64,000 nucleotides of DNA, taken from assembly GCA_014804425.1 (NCBI GenBank), contig JAAUZV010000002.1, positions 77,308-141,307 of the forward strand. The letters run 5' to 3'. Position numbers and translations under genes: made by a program. Shown piece after piece: positions 9,772 through 19,570 of the stretch (its first letter is position 1; each line of letters opens with the position of its first letter). The notes beneath the pieces are model-generated. The model ran no database searches, had not been told where the DNA came from, and saw nothing but the letters and a program-made list of their open reading frames with translations. The DNA is from Lachnospiraceae bacterium (GTDB lineage Bacteria; Bacillota; Clostridia; Lachnospirales; Lachnospiraceae).

Positions 9772-11637
9772 ATGTCAAACTATATGATGAATTCAATGTT
9801 ACATGAAACGTCAAACGTGACGGTTTTGTCATTAAAACCGTGGGATGATACCTATGCCGGATCGGATACCGCCGTCAAAGCGGGGGTAAGGTTCCTGCAA
9901 TCGGCAGCCCTGCTTAAAAGAGAGCAATTTCTTGGCTTGCAGATTAAAAGGGACGAAGAAGGAAAAAGTCAAGTCTGCGCATTTTCAAGCATGGACGCAG
10001 AGGTGACCGCAGAGGATTTTATGTGGATGTTTCAAGGATGCGCGGATATTGGCTCATTTTCCGCAAACTCTCCCCTTATTCAGAACGGTAACCTAAACAA
10101 GATTTATGAATTGCGCTGGATACCCGGAAATACATGGGAACAACATGACAGCTATGGAAGCAAGCCGTTAAAATACAGCAGTTCAATTTCAAAGGACTAT
10201 TTTCTGCAGTTGCTTGATGAAATGAAAAAAAACGACGCAGCAATTCAGATCAGAGCCGGTGTAACGAATGATGGCATGGCTGCAGGAACGTTCACTTTAA
10301 TCCTGCCCGGCGAGATGCCCTTGAGGATGAGAACGATGCTCTCCCTGACTTTTCTGAACACAAAGGTGAGCATGCCATTTGGGAGCGCTGAAAGCCATAC
10401 CGACAACGCGATCCCGATGAAATGCCTGCTGGAGAGTATGTCGGAAATATTGGAAATGCTGATGAAGGAACGCCGTGAGGAGAAAACTGTCGAAGAAGAA
10501 CGTGATGGATTTGAGGATGGTTCCTTCAAACCCTTTGACCTTGAGCCAAAGTGCGATCCGGAAAGCAGTACGGAAGCTGACGGCTTCACACCGATTGATG
10601 AATTGGATTTAAGTATACGCCCCTATAATTGTCTAAAGAGGGCCGGAATTAACAGTGTAGAGGAACTCAGGCGTTTGAGCGATGAGGATTACCATCATAT
10701 TCGAAATTTGGGCAGGAGGAGTATTGAAGAGATCAAACAGAAGCTTTCAGAATTCGGGACTTTGACAGCGGCGCCGCTGCTGCCGGCACACGGTTATGCA
10801 GATGCGTTGAATGAACTGATCGGACTTAAGGAGGTAAAAGACCAGGTCCGGAAGATAACGGCATTTGTTAAGATGAAGCAGGATATGAAAAAACACGGCA
10901 TGCCTGAGACTCCTGCAGCATTCAACATGGAATTCGTTGGCAATCCCGGAACCGCAAAGACAACGGTAGCCCGGATACTGGCAGGTATTTTTTACGAGAT
11001 AGGCCTGCTTAACAGTAATGAAATTGTTGAAGTGGGACGGGCGGATCTGGTGGCCAAATATGTAGGTCAGACTGCCGATAAGGTAAAATCAGTGTTCCGG
11101 CGGGCCAAAGGAAAACTGTTATTCATAGACGAGGCATACTCCCTCGTGGAAAACGGGGAAGGGAAGTATGGGGACGAGGCGATCAACACGATTGTGCAGG
11201 AAATGGAGAATAACCGCAATGATACGATTGTCATTTTTGCAGGCTATCCTGACAAGATGAAAGAGTTCTTTTCCCGAAATCCCGGGTTGAGATCCCGCGT
11301 TCCGTTTCGCATTGTTTTCTCTGATTATTCCGCTGAAGAAATGGTTCAGATTATCGAATTGGAAGCCGGGAAAAGAGGTTTCTCGTTTGGAGCCAATGCC
11401 AGAGAGCTGGCATCATCCATTTGTAAGAAAGCGCTACGATACCCGGACGCGGGGAACGGACGTTTTTGCAGGAATCTGGTAGAAAATGCGATACTTAGAT
11501 ATGCTCTTCGAGTCTATGGAACGGATGACGAGGGAAGCGCAGACAAGGATTTCCTGTTGCAGGAGGAGGATTTTGCTTTCCCTGAAAATATGTCGGAAAT
11601 AAAGGGTTCCGCACCGATTGGTTTCAGAGTATCGTAG
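9772..11637 (+). CDS. CbbX/SpoVK-like AAA+ ATPase with N-terminal domain of unknown function and central RNAP alpha-CTD-like domain
   Basis: '[52 protein letters not shown]' (alpha-CTD-like), Walker A '[18 protein letters not shown]', Walker B '[11 protein letters not shown]', '[30 protein letters not shown]'. Confidence 0.88.
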   Translation: MSNYMMNSMLHETSNVTVLSLKPWDDTYAGSDTAVKAGVRFLQSAALLKREQFLGLQIKRDEEGKSQVCAFSSMDAEVTAEDFMWMFQGCADIGSFSANSPLIQNGNLNKIYELRWIPGNTWEQHDSYGSKPLKYSSSISKDYFLQLLDEMKKNDAAIQIRAGVTNDGMAAGTFTLILPGEMPLRMRTMLSLTFLNTKVSMPFGSAESHTDNAIPMKCLLESMSEILEMLMKERREEKTVEEERDGFEDGSFKPFDLEPKCDPESSTEADGFTPIDELDLSIRPYNCLKRAGINSVEELRRLSDEDYHHIRNLGRRSIEEIKQKLSEFGTLTAAPLLPAHGYADALNELIGLKEVKDQVRKITAFVKMKQDMKKHGMPETPAAFNMEFVGNPGTAKTTVARILAGIFYEIGLLNSNEIVEVGRADLVAKYVGQTADKVKSVFRRAKGKLLFIDEAYSLVENGEGKYGDEAINTIVQEMENNRNDTIVIFAGYPDKMKEFFSRNPGLRSRVPFRIVFSDYSAEEMVQIIELEAGKRGFSFGANARELASSICKKALRYPDAGNGRFCRNLVENAILRYALRVYGTDDEGSADKDFLLQEEDFAFPENMSEIKGSAPIGFRVS

Positions 11638-11744
11638 TCGGAGCAAGATTTATGTATTTCCTGCCAACTGTTTTCATGCATATAAATGCGATTATGATTA
11701 AGAAAATGTAAGAGTAAAAATAAGAAAGAATAAAGGAACGAACG

Positions 11745-13802
11745 ATGAAAAAGGAAATAATAAAAGATCTGCAAAGCATTTTTCATGAATGTATTTCTGA
11801 ACTGAAAGCACTTGGTATTGCGGTGAATGATGAGACTTCGCTAGAACTTATATGCAAAACCGAACGGATACAAGATCCCGTCTACCTCCACTTTTTTGAT
11901 GATAGAACCGAGCTGACGGTTTCCGAGAAGCTGTTATCGTTTCCTTTGGATATTGCAAAGGCGGAGATTATCGGGAGCATTCTCAGTATAGATAATGGCA
12001 GGCAGATATATGGAAAAGGCTGGCTTGAAAAAGCGGCAAAGGTACAGCGTGCATATGGTTATGACATGTTGAATGAGCTCGATGAGGACAATTTGAACGG
12101 ACTTCCGGTAATTGGAATTTTGCGATGCAAAAAGTGCGGTTCCCGCTATGAATTAAGGGGGACGGAAAATTACAACGATTATCTCGATCATGGATGTACG
12201 GAAAAGCAGTGCAGGCATTGTGGAAGCCACATGTGGCCGGATATGCATGCGCCGGCTGACGGAGAACCGGATCTTCAGGCTTTACTGGAGGAATGTCTTG
12301 CAGAAGTACATGCCGCGGGCATCAAAACAAATCCCATCCGCTGCATCAGATGGAAAAAGCATTCCGCCGGTGCATGGGGGCAGTGCTGTGACCACGATGG
12401 TGAGTTTGAAATTCTGATAAATGAAATATATCGAAAGGGGAAAAAGGATCTTGCCCACTTAAAGGAAACGATGATCCATGAAATTCTTCATACCTGTGAT
12501 AGATGCCAAAATCATGGGCAGGAATTTTGGGATCATGCAAAGAAAATGGATGAAATGTATGGGTATCATATTTTTTCAACAGATTTAGAGGAAGAGGAAA
12601 CGTCAAAATCTCCTTTGCATCATCCTGTGATCTGTCCGAACTGCGGCATAAAGAGTGAGATTCATAGCAAAGACAGCTTTAAAATGTTGAAAGAAAAGAA
12701 GATTTTGTGCCAATACTGCCTTGTTCCGTATGTTTCCATAGAAAATTATGAGCAGGCTGTAAAAGAACTGCTGAAAGAGAAAAACCTTCAGACGATATTG
12801 GAGGAATGCACAGTCAGATTAAAGGAGCTTGGGATTCCAATCAGCGATCGAATACGGATTGAGTGGGTCCGCGAATATATAGAATTTGCCATATGTAAAA
12901 AGGAGAAGGATTGTTTCCTTATTCAGATTTCCGATCAATGTAAACAGATACAGATTTGTACGGATGATTTAAGAGATATGATCATCCACCAAATGCTTCA
13001 TACCTGTGACGGCTGTGATACCCATAGTCAGAAATGGGTGGATTATGCGAAACAGGTGGATGCTGCTTTTCATTATCAGGTAGCTGTCTGTAAATCGAAG
13101 TATGAATATTTCCATCACGATAAGCGGGTCAGAACTTTCATGAAATGCCATAAATGCGGTGCCTTAAGAACGGTAAGGGACGATGATCTCTATGATTCCT
13201 ATTCACGGGGAGAACATTGCACCTGTGACTGGTGCGGTTCCCAGATGCTTCTTATTGACAAAAAAAGAAGCAAAGTCCATAATCTAAATAAGCTGCTGAA
13301 GCAGTGTATCAGTGAATTGGAGGCCATAGAGATTTATGCCGGAAAGATTGTAAATATCATTTATGTGTTCCTTGGCAAAGATTATGGAGAATGTATTCCG
13401 ATTGATGACGATAAGTATGAAATCCAGATTCCCTATGAATACAGGAAGAATACCACTGATGAAAAACGGCTGAAAGCCCTGATCATTCATCAGATACTAC
13501 ATACCTGTACAGAGAGTGGCAAGCATAACAGACAGTGGATGGTCTATGCAAGAGAGATAGAGGAAGCATATGGATATGAGATATTGAGGGATTGCCCTTT
13601 TGACCCGTTAAATATGTGGAAGGTTGAAAGTGTGTACAAAGGCACATGCCCCAATTGCGGATGCAGGGTGGAGATTAAGGGAGAGCGAAATCTTGCTTAT
13701 ATCCTCAACCATCATAAGAGATTTTGCAGCTTTTGCTCCGCTGATCTTGAAATCATGGAGAATGTGGATGCGGCGACAAGGATGCGCTTAAATCATATAT
13801 GA
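11745..13802 (+). CDS. Multi-unit SprT-like/zinc-ribbon protein (putative metalloprotease-related)
   Basis: 'IHEILHTCDRCQNHGQEFWDHAKKMDEMYGYHI', 'IHQMLHTCDGCDTHSQKWVDYAKQVDAAFHYQV', 'IHQILHTCTESGKHNRQWMVYAREIEEAYGYEI', each followed by Cx2C...Cx2C ribbons; a fourth N-terminal unit lacks the His motif. Confidence 0.82.
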   Translation: MKKEIIKDLQSIFHECISELKALGIAVNDETSLELICKTERIQDPVYLHFFDDRTELTVSEKLLSFPLDIAKAEIIGSILSIDNGRQIYGKGWLEKAAKVQRAYGYDMLNELDEDNLNGLPVIGILRCKKCGSRYELRGTENYNDYLDHGCTEKQCRHCGSHMWPDMHAPADGEPDLQALLEECLAEVHAAGIKTNPIRCIRWKKHSAGAWGQCCDHDGEFEILINEIYRKGKKDLAHLKETMIHEILHTCDRCQNHGQEFWDHAKKMDEMYGYHIFSTDLEEEETSKSPLHHPVICPNCGIKSEIHSKDSFKMLKEKKILCQYCLVPYVSIENYEQAVKELLKEKNLQTILEECTVRLKELGIPISDRIRIEWVREYIEFAICKKEKDCFLIQISDQCKQIQICTDDLRDMIIHQMLHTCDGCDTHSQKWVDYAKQVDAAFHYQVAVCKSKYEYFHHDKRVRTFMKCHKCGALRTVRDDDLYDSYSRGEHCTCDWCGSQMLLIDKKRSKVHNLNKLLKQCISELEAIEIYAGKIVNIIYVFLGKDYGECIPIDDDKYEIQIPYEYRKNTTDEKRLKALIIHQILHTCTESGKHNRQWMVYAREIEEAYGYEILRDCPFDPLNMWKVESVYKGTCPNCGCRVEIKGERNLAYILNHHKRFCSFCSADLEIMENVDAATRMRLNHI

Positions 13803-13879
13803 TAAGAGAGACTGCGGTCCGGGTGATCAGTACAATTTCAAAGAGTATTTAATAAATATGGAAAGCAGGATGAAAACAC

Positions 13880-15511
13880 ATGTTGAGCAATGTGAAAAAT
13901 AGTATTAATGATTTGCAATTAACAGTTTTGCAGGATTTTTTTGAACTTCGGATGAGGGAATACGCTGGGGATTCCTGGAAACAGGAAGTAAAACAGGTAG
14001 TTACGAAAAGGTCACTGGCGAATGATCAGTATTCTCCTACCTATCGGAGTGTTTATGATGTCATTAAAGAGAAGGGGATTGAAACGATCAATAAAAGATC
14101 ATTCGATATTACCCTTGTTACGGCTTTCCTGATGTTTGATTTTCATGATGAGTGTAAAGTCGGAACCGCATTTAAGAAACAGATCAAATGCATCAGAGAG
14201 GATAAAAATGGATTTATCAGTCACAATTCTGATATGGAAGATAGATTGACAAACAGTATCATGGCTTTATCCTGCTTGAAAAACCTGAAGATATTTGTGG
14301 AGTACTTAGAACAAGCCGATTGGAGCGGGAGTGATAAGGAATTATTTGTAGAGACATATAAGAATAAAGTGAATCGGGTGATACAGGAGTTTTATGCCAA
14401 TATTGAGGATCGTGAATTAGAAGCGATCGAAATAAAAAGTGATGTCGATGTTTATTTGAAGGGGATTCTTCAAGAGCAGGAAGAACATGCGGAACAGTAC
14501 ATACCCTTATCTTATAAGAGATTGGATAATTTGAATGATCAATATGATCTTGAGGAGATCAACAAACAAAATAAGAGAGGGTTTGTGCTATTTGCGGAGG
14601 CAGGTTACGGAAAAACATGGAGCTTGCTAAAACTGGCGTCAGGCTATGCGGATGATTACTTAAATGCGAAATCAGACGTGATTCCGATTTTTATCAAGAT
14701 GGGGCAAGTAGCATCGGATAGCAGACAGATCATTAGAGAATATATAAGGGAAAAGCTTTTTGGCAATAAAATACAAAATGATGATGTCATTTCCTTTCTC
14801 AGAAAGAATCAAATCGTGCTGTTTATTGATGGATTTGATGAGGCGATATCAAGCGTAAAAGAAGCAGTGAAAGCCGAAATGGCTGGCTTGTTCTCGGATT
14901 ATAAACAGATTGCGATCATTGGTGGAACCCGGGAAGCGGATCGATTCAAATTTCCTGAGAAACTGGTGCAATATCATATTTGCGATCTGTCGGAATGGCA
15001 GTTGGAACAATTTGTGGAGAAGTTTGTCGAGCCGCAATATAGGGAGAAGGTGAAAGGGCTTTTATTGAATCCGGATAGCTTTTTTTCTAAAATAAGAACG
15101 CCGTTTTATATAACCTGTTATGCGAATATTGTGAATGAAGGAGTGGTAAGTCCAAGTTCCATTACAGAGATTGTTTCTATATGCTTAGATAAGATGATCG
15201 AAAGAGAAATTCGGATAAAAGGATTTCATTGCACAGAAGCGTACATGAATGAATTTTTGTTCGCGTTTGGCAGTGCTTTGGGAGAAAAAAGCAGTATGTT
15301 AGAAAGGGAAGCATTGCAGATGATAGAAAGTCAGACAAAAAACACGATTCCGGAAGGCGTCAGTATCTCAGCAGTGGAGGAGCGTCTGATAGAGATGCAT
15401 GTGATAAAAGCTTACATGGCAGGCAGAAAAAAATATTTAGCGTTTCATTCTGTGCACTACAGAATGTTGTTTTCTGAAACGGGAAACGATGATTCACTTT
15501 TGGACTTTTAA
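13880..15511 (+). CDS. NACHT-like STAND NTPase
   Basis: Walker A 'FAEAGYGKTWSLLKLA', Walker B 'VLFIDGFDEA', 'VIPIFIKMG', sensor-like 'AIIGGTRE'. Confidence 0.75.
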   Translation: MLSNVKNSINDLQLTVLQDFFELRMREYAGDSWKQEVKQVVTKRSLANDQYSPTYRSVYDVIKEKGIETINKRSFDITLVTAFLMFDFHDECKVGTAFKKQIKCIREDKNGFISHNSDMEDRLTNSIMALSCLKNLKIFVEYLEQADWSGSDKELFVETYKNKVNRVIQEFYANIEDRELEAIEIKSDVDVYLKGILQEQEEHAEQYIPLSYKRLDNLNDQYDLEEINKQNKRGFVLFAEAGYGKTWSLLKLASGYADDYLNAKSDVIPIFIKMGQVASDSRQIIREYIREKLFGNKIQNDDVISFLRKNQIVLFIDGFDEAISSVKEAVKAEMAGLFSDYKQIAIIGGTREADRFKFPEKLVQYHICDLSEWQLEQFVEKFVEPQYREKVKGLLLNPDSFFSKIRTPFYITCYANIVNEGVVSPSSITEIVSICLDKMIEREIRIKGFHCTEAYMNEFLFAFGSALGEKSSMLEREALQMIESQTKNTIPEGVSISAVEERLIEMHVIKAYMAGRKKYLAFHSVHYRMLFSETGNDDSLLDF

Positions 15512-15531
15512 TGTTTCTGAGGTAGGGATCG

Positions 15532-16362
15532 GTGAAAAAAACGTATTGCGATCATCATGAACTTGTAGTGTTTCCTGATGATTTTAAGGAAAAGAAAATA
15601 TATCAGATTTGCTCCGACTTATATGTCTCGGAAAGAAAAATGGGCGAATTGATCACTTGTTTTAACAAAGCGTATATGTCAGGTGCATGGTCGCTGGAGC
15701 AATTAGAAACGCAGATATGGAAAGTGTTTTGGGTGAATCCGTTCATCGCGGTCAAAATGTTTGAAAGCTGTTGTTTATATGAAACGGTGAATCTATACGG
15801 GGCATTAAAATCGGTTTGGTATGGCCTGTTTGATCCTGATCGCATGGGCAGGCAAAGCAGTCCGGATCAATATATACAAGTTGACAAGCTGCAATTTACT
15901 GTGTTGATGATCGTTGTTTGTTTTTCGACGATCGTGCAGAGTGACAGAGATAACCGGCATGTGATTGACGCAATGCTAAAGTATGCATATGGCTTATATA
16001 GCAAAGCGGGAGTAGCTTGTTTTTCTGCCAGAAATTTGTACTTTATATACTATCATATACCGAATCAATACAAAATTAAATTCTTGAATTGGTTTTGCAA
16101 AAAGTACAGGTATGAGGCGGCCGCGAAAAGGGTGAATAAATACGGAAAGAAGACGACAGATAAACCGTTGCGATGCATTAAGACGATTGTGGAGGAGACA
16201 AAGACAGACTGTTTATGGAAATATTTCAGTGATGAAAATGGGGATGAATATGCCGAGGTTGTGCAAATTCTTCGGGAGGAGCATGAGGATTTTCTTTTTT
16301 CCATCTTAGGCGGAGATGATATGGAGAAGAAAATAGAACGGATAGAGGCTTATGCGGGCTGA
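15532..16362 (+). CDS. Hypothetical protein, partner of the NACHT-like NTPase
   Basis: ORF with GTG start 20 nt after the previous stop; no recognised domain. Confidence 0.65.
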   Translation: MKKTYCDHHELVVFPDDFKEKKIYQICSDLYVSERKMGELITCFNKAYMSGAWSLEQLETQIWKVFWVNPFIAVKMFESCCLYETVNLYGALKSVWYGLFDPDRMGRQSSPDQYIQVDKLQFTVLMIVVCFSTIVQSDRDNRHVIDAMLKYAYGLYSKAGVACFSARNLYFIYYHIPNQYKIKFLNWFCKKYRYEAAAKRVNKYGKKTTDKPLRCIKTIVEETKTDCLWKYFSDENGDEYAEVVQILREEHEDFLFSILGGDDMEKKIERIEAYAG

Positions 16363-16390
16363 TGACGAATATAAGGCAGCATGAGCTGCT

Positions 16391-16433
16391 ATAAAAACAG
16401 TTTTTATTTGAAGTGATGCTTTTAAAAAAGCAT
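16391..16433 (+). terminator. Possible transcript end after the NACHT operon (two A/T-rich hairpins)
   Basis: ATAAAAACagTTTTTAT and ATGCTTTTaaAAAAGCAT inverted repeats. Confidence 0.4.
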
Positions 16434-16826
16434 TGCAATCTCATATAGAATATTGTAAAATGAATTCAAATTTGATGAAAGGTGGTGAGAGATATGAAGC
16501 AATGCGAAGTCCTGATGGCTAAAAAGTTATTTGACGGCAGTGATATCATACGCAGATTCACATACAAAGCAGGAACCGCAGGGGATAACTATGCCCTTTT
16601 TTGGGAAACGGATTGTTTTGTATGCAGCTCACCATTTGACGGAATAGACGGGAGGATGGCGGTCTTGTAACCTATGGCTTACAGGAACCTTTCCTTTCGT
16701 TGTGCGTTGGATTTGCGGTTGAAAGCGAGTGCCTTGTGCGGACAAAACAGTCTGTGCAGGGCATTTTTTATGCCCAAAAATAAATGGAGTGAGCAATATC
16801 GCCGCAGCAGCGGCAGAATGAGAGGA

Positions 16827-17603
16827 ATGAAAATGATAAGTAAATATATGGCGACTGCCCGGATGGCCGTGAAAGGTAAAATGGGCGGCGGTGTGCTTTA
16901 TCTGTTTCCGGATATGATCATGAAGGTAGTGTATCTGGTGCCGGTAATGTTTATCTGGAGAACGCTGGCGGAAAGCGGATATGAGGCGGAAATGTCGATT
17001 TCACAGCTTCTGAGCTATACGTATGTCAATGCGCTGCTGGCAGACATGATGGTGGTAAATACCTGTTTATCGGCGTGGGATTACGATACAAAAAGCATGG
17101 AAATGTTTACCCGTCCCCTGCCGGTGTTCGGGCAGGTCATCTCGAGGACGATCGGAGAGTGGATACCGATGCTGCTTTTGTTTTCGATGCCGATGGTCTT
17201 GGCTGCGCCACTTTTAAAAATCAGGATACTTCCAAGGACGCTGTGGATAATACCGTCACTGGTGTTAAGCGTATCTCTTGGGTTTGCCTTTGAATTTCTG
17301 TTTTACTGTGTTACGGTCAGACTGCGTAATGTTTCATGGCTTACCTATGTGATCAGGAGCGCTGTGACCTCCTTTTTTTCCGGCACAGTGATACCATTCA
17401 AAATCCTGCCCTTTGGCATGGACAGGTGGATTCACTATCAGCCCTTCGGCAGTCTGGGCGGTGCTTTTTTATCACTATATGTAGGAAGTGCAGAGGCCTC
17501 AGAGATCATTCCGGTACAGCTTTTCTGGAATGTTGTGATATGGATTGCCGCAGCCGTGTGGTTCCGAAAATCCAGAGAGAGGATGGTGAGCTTTGGTGGA
17601 TAA
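16827..17603 (+). CDS. ABC-2 type transporter permease
   Basis: Six-TM-like hydrophobic profile; followed by a second permease and an ATPase. Start taken at MKMISKYM inside the longer ORF. Confidence 0.8.
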   Translation: MKMISKYMATARMAVKGKMGGGVLYLFPDMIMKVVYLVPVMFIWRTLAESGYEAEMSISQLLSYTYVNALLADMMVVNTCLSAWDYDTKSMEMFTRPLPVFGQVISRTIGEWIPMLLLFSMPMVLAAPLLKIRILPRTLWIIPSLVLSVSLGFAFEFLFYCVTVRLRNVSWLTYVIRSAVTSFFSGTVIPFKILPFGMDRWIHYQPFGSLGGAFLSLYVGSAEASEIIPVQLFWNVVIWIAAAVWFRKSRERMVSFGG

Positions 17604-18453
17604 AAGGAAAAGAAAACTGTTTTATGGAATAAAGAGATACTTTCAACTGCTGAAAATTTATGCCCGCATGGACTTAGCTTCCCTGATGCGGGATGGGAAG
17701 TTTATGGCGATCGTCATCATTGCTGATATTGTCTCCAATATATCGTCGATTTCAGGAATATTTCTTCTGGCGTGGAAATTTGGCGGAATTGGCGGCATGG
17801 ACCGGTTTGAAGTTTTGTTCATGCTGGCATATGGCAATATTGTGATGGGCTTTCTCAATATGATGGGCGGATGTAATGCGCTGTTTCCAAGCAGGATCAT
17901 CGGCAGAGGGCAGTGGGAGCATATGTTTATTATGCCCGTTCCTTATGCCGTGCAGCTGACAGTAGGAATCTTCCCTTTTACCGGTTCCAGCAGCTTTCTG
18001 TCAGGAATCGGGATGCTGTGGGCGGCCGTATGCCATATGGAAATGGTTATGCCCTGGTGGTGGCCGGGAATGCTGATTCTCCAGCTGATCATCAGTATGG
18101 TAATCGTGGTGGCGTTTTCTTATTTGTTTTCAAGTCTTGCCTTTTATGCGCCGGTGCAGTGTGAGGAGATATCCGGTGCGGTAGTTTACAGTATGGAGCG
18201 TACCATGACGTTTCCGTTATCCGGTATGCCGAGGTATATCCGGTATCCTTTACTGACGATTTTTCCGGCAGGTCTGATGGCATGGTTTCCGACAATGATT
18301 CTGTTAGGAAAGGCAGCAACATTGGAAGGTATTTATCCGGCGATATTTGCGCTGCTGATATCGCTGACGGCAACTTATTATTTTAGGAAAGGATTTCGAT
18401 ATTATGTTAAAAAGGGAATCAACAGATATGTTTCAGGCGGCCACCGCTCCTGA
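17593..18453 (+). CDS. ABC-2 type transporter permease
   Basis: Paralogous arrangement to the preceding gene, overlapping ORFs, hydrophobic. Confidence 0.8.
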   Translation: MVDKRKRKLFYGIKRYFQLLKIYARMDLASLMRDGKFMAIVIIADIVSNISSISGIFLLAWKFGGIGGMDRFEVLFMLAYGNIVMGFLNMMGGCNALFPSRIIGRGQWEHMFIMPVPYAVQLTVGIFPFTGSSSFLSGIGMLWAAVCHMEMVMPWWWPGMLILQLIISMVIVVAFSYLFSSLAFYAPVQCEEISGAVVYSMERTMTFPLSGMPRYIRYPLLTIFPAGLMAWFPTMILLGKAATLEGIYPAIFALLISLTATYYFRKGFRYYVKKGINRYVSGGHRS

Positions 18454-19489
18454 GGAGATTGCGGTAAGGGTGGAGTCCGTGAGTAAATTATTTACACAGT
18501 GGCAACGGAATGAAGAAAATTCCAAGAAGAAAGGCGATAGCGAAAAGAAAATCGCACACTTGTTCAGGCAGGAAAGGAAAACAGTGTCGGCACTTGACAA
18601 TGTTTCTTTCCGGATCAGGAAAGGCGAGTTTGTAGCGTATGCAGGTCCGAACGGAGCAGGAAAAAGCACCACAATGAAGCTGCTGTCGGGTATCCTTCAG
18701 CCCACAGAAGGGACGATATCCGTGCTGGGGATGTCGCCGGAGAAAGACAGAATCGCGCTGATGAAAAAGCTTGGCGTGTTATTCGGAAACCGAACAGAGC
18801 TTTGGTGGGATCATCCGGTGATGCAGAGCTTTGAATGGAAAAAGGTTGTGTGGGACATCCCGGATACGGTGTACAAACGGAATCTGGATATGGTGACGGA
18901 ATTGTTGGATATTGGTGAGATTCGGAACACCTTTGCCAGAGAATTGTCACTGGGGCAGCGAATGAGAGCAGATCTGGCAATGATGCTGCTGCATTCGCCG
19001 GAGCTGATCCTGTTGGATGAACCGACGCTGGGATTGGATGTGGTGGCAAAGCGGCAGATGATTGATTTTTTGAAAAAGATCAATCGGGAGGAAGGTGTGA
19101 CAATTCTGGTGACCAGTCATGATATGGATGATCTGGAGGAGATGGCGCGGAGGATTTTGATGATCTCCAAAGGAAAGCTTGCCTTTGACGGCAGCTTCGA
19201 TGGATTGCGCGACATTACGGGAAATCTCACACATTTCATCGTTACCACGGACGGCAGAGAGCTTCAGCTTGAAGACTGCAGGCTCCTAAGCGAAAATCGC
19301 GGCGTTTTTGAATTCGAAGTGGATCTGTCCAGTCTGCCTGTCAAAGTATTGCTGGAGAGGCTGTCGAAGGCGGATGGGGTCATGGACGTGGAAATTAGAA
19401 AAGCGCCGATTGAACAGGTGATTGCACAGATATATCAGACATGGGCAGAACCCACATCCGGGCCGGAAAAAAATGGAAAAGATAGTTGA
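18404..19489 (+). CDS. ABC transporter ATP-binding protein (NatA/DRA-like)
   Basis: Walker A 'GPNGAGKSTTMKLL', signature 'LSLGQRMRADLA', Walker B 'LILLDEPTLGLD'. Confidence 0.93.
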   Translation: MLKRESTDMFQAATAPEEIAVRVESVSKLFTQWQRNEENSKKKGDSEKKIAHLFRQERKTVSALDNVSFRIRKGEFVAYAGPNGAGKSTTMKLLSGILQPTEGTISVLGMSPEKDRIALMKKLGVLFGNRTELWWDHPVMQSFEWKKVVWDIPDTVYKRNLDMVTELLDIGEIRNTFARELSLGQRMRADLAMMLLHSPELILLDEPTLGLDVVAKRQMIDFLKKINREEGVTILVTSHDMDDLEEMARRILMISKGKLAFDGSFDGLRDITGNLTHFIVTTDGRELQLEDCRLLSENRGVFEFEVDLSSLPVKVLLERLSKADGVMDVEIRKAPIEQVIAQIYQTWAEPTSGPEKNGKDS

Positions 19490-19514
19490 CAAATCAAAAT
19501 CGATTGCGTACAAT
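19486..19514 (+). promoter_or_regulatory. Promoter of the redox cluster
   Basis: TTGACA (19486-19491), 17-nt spacer, TACAAT (19509-19514); overlaps the upstream ABC gene stop codon. Confidence 0.65.
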
Positions 19515-19570
19515 CTAAATAAAGATTTTACAAAATTTAATTTTACACAATTTTATTGATGAAGGAGGAT

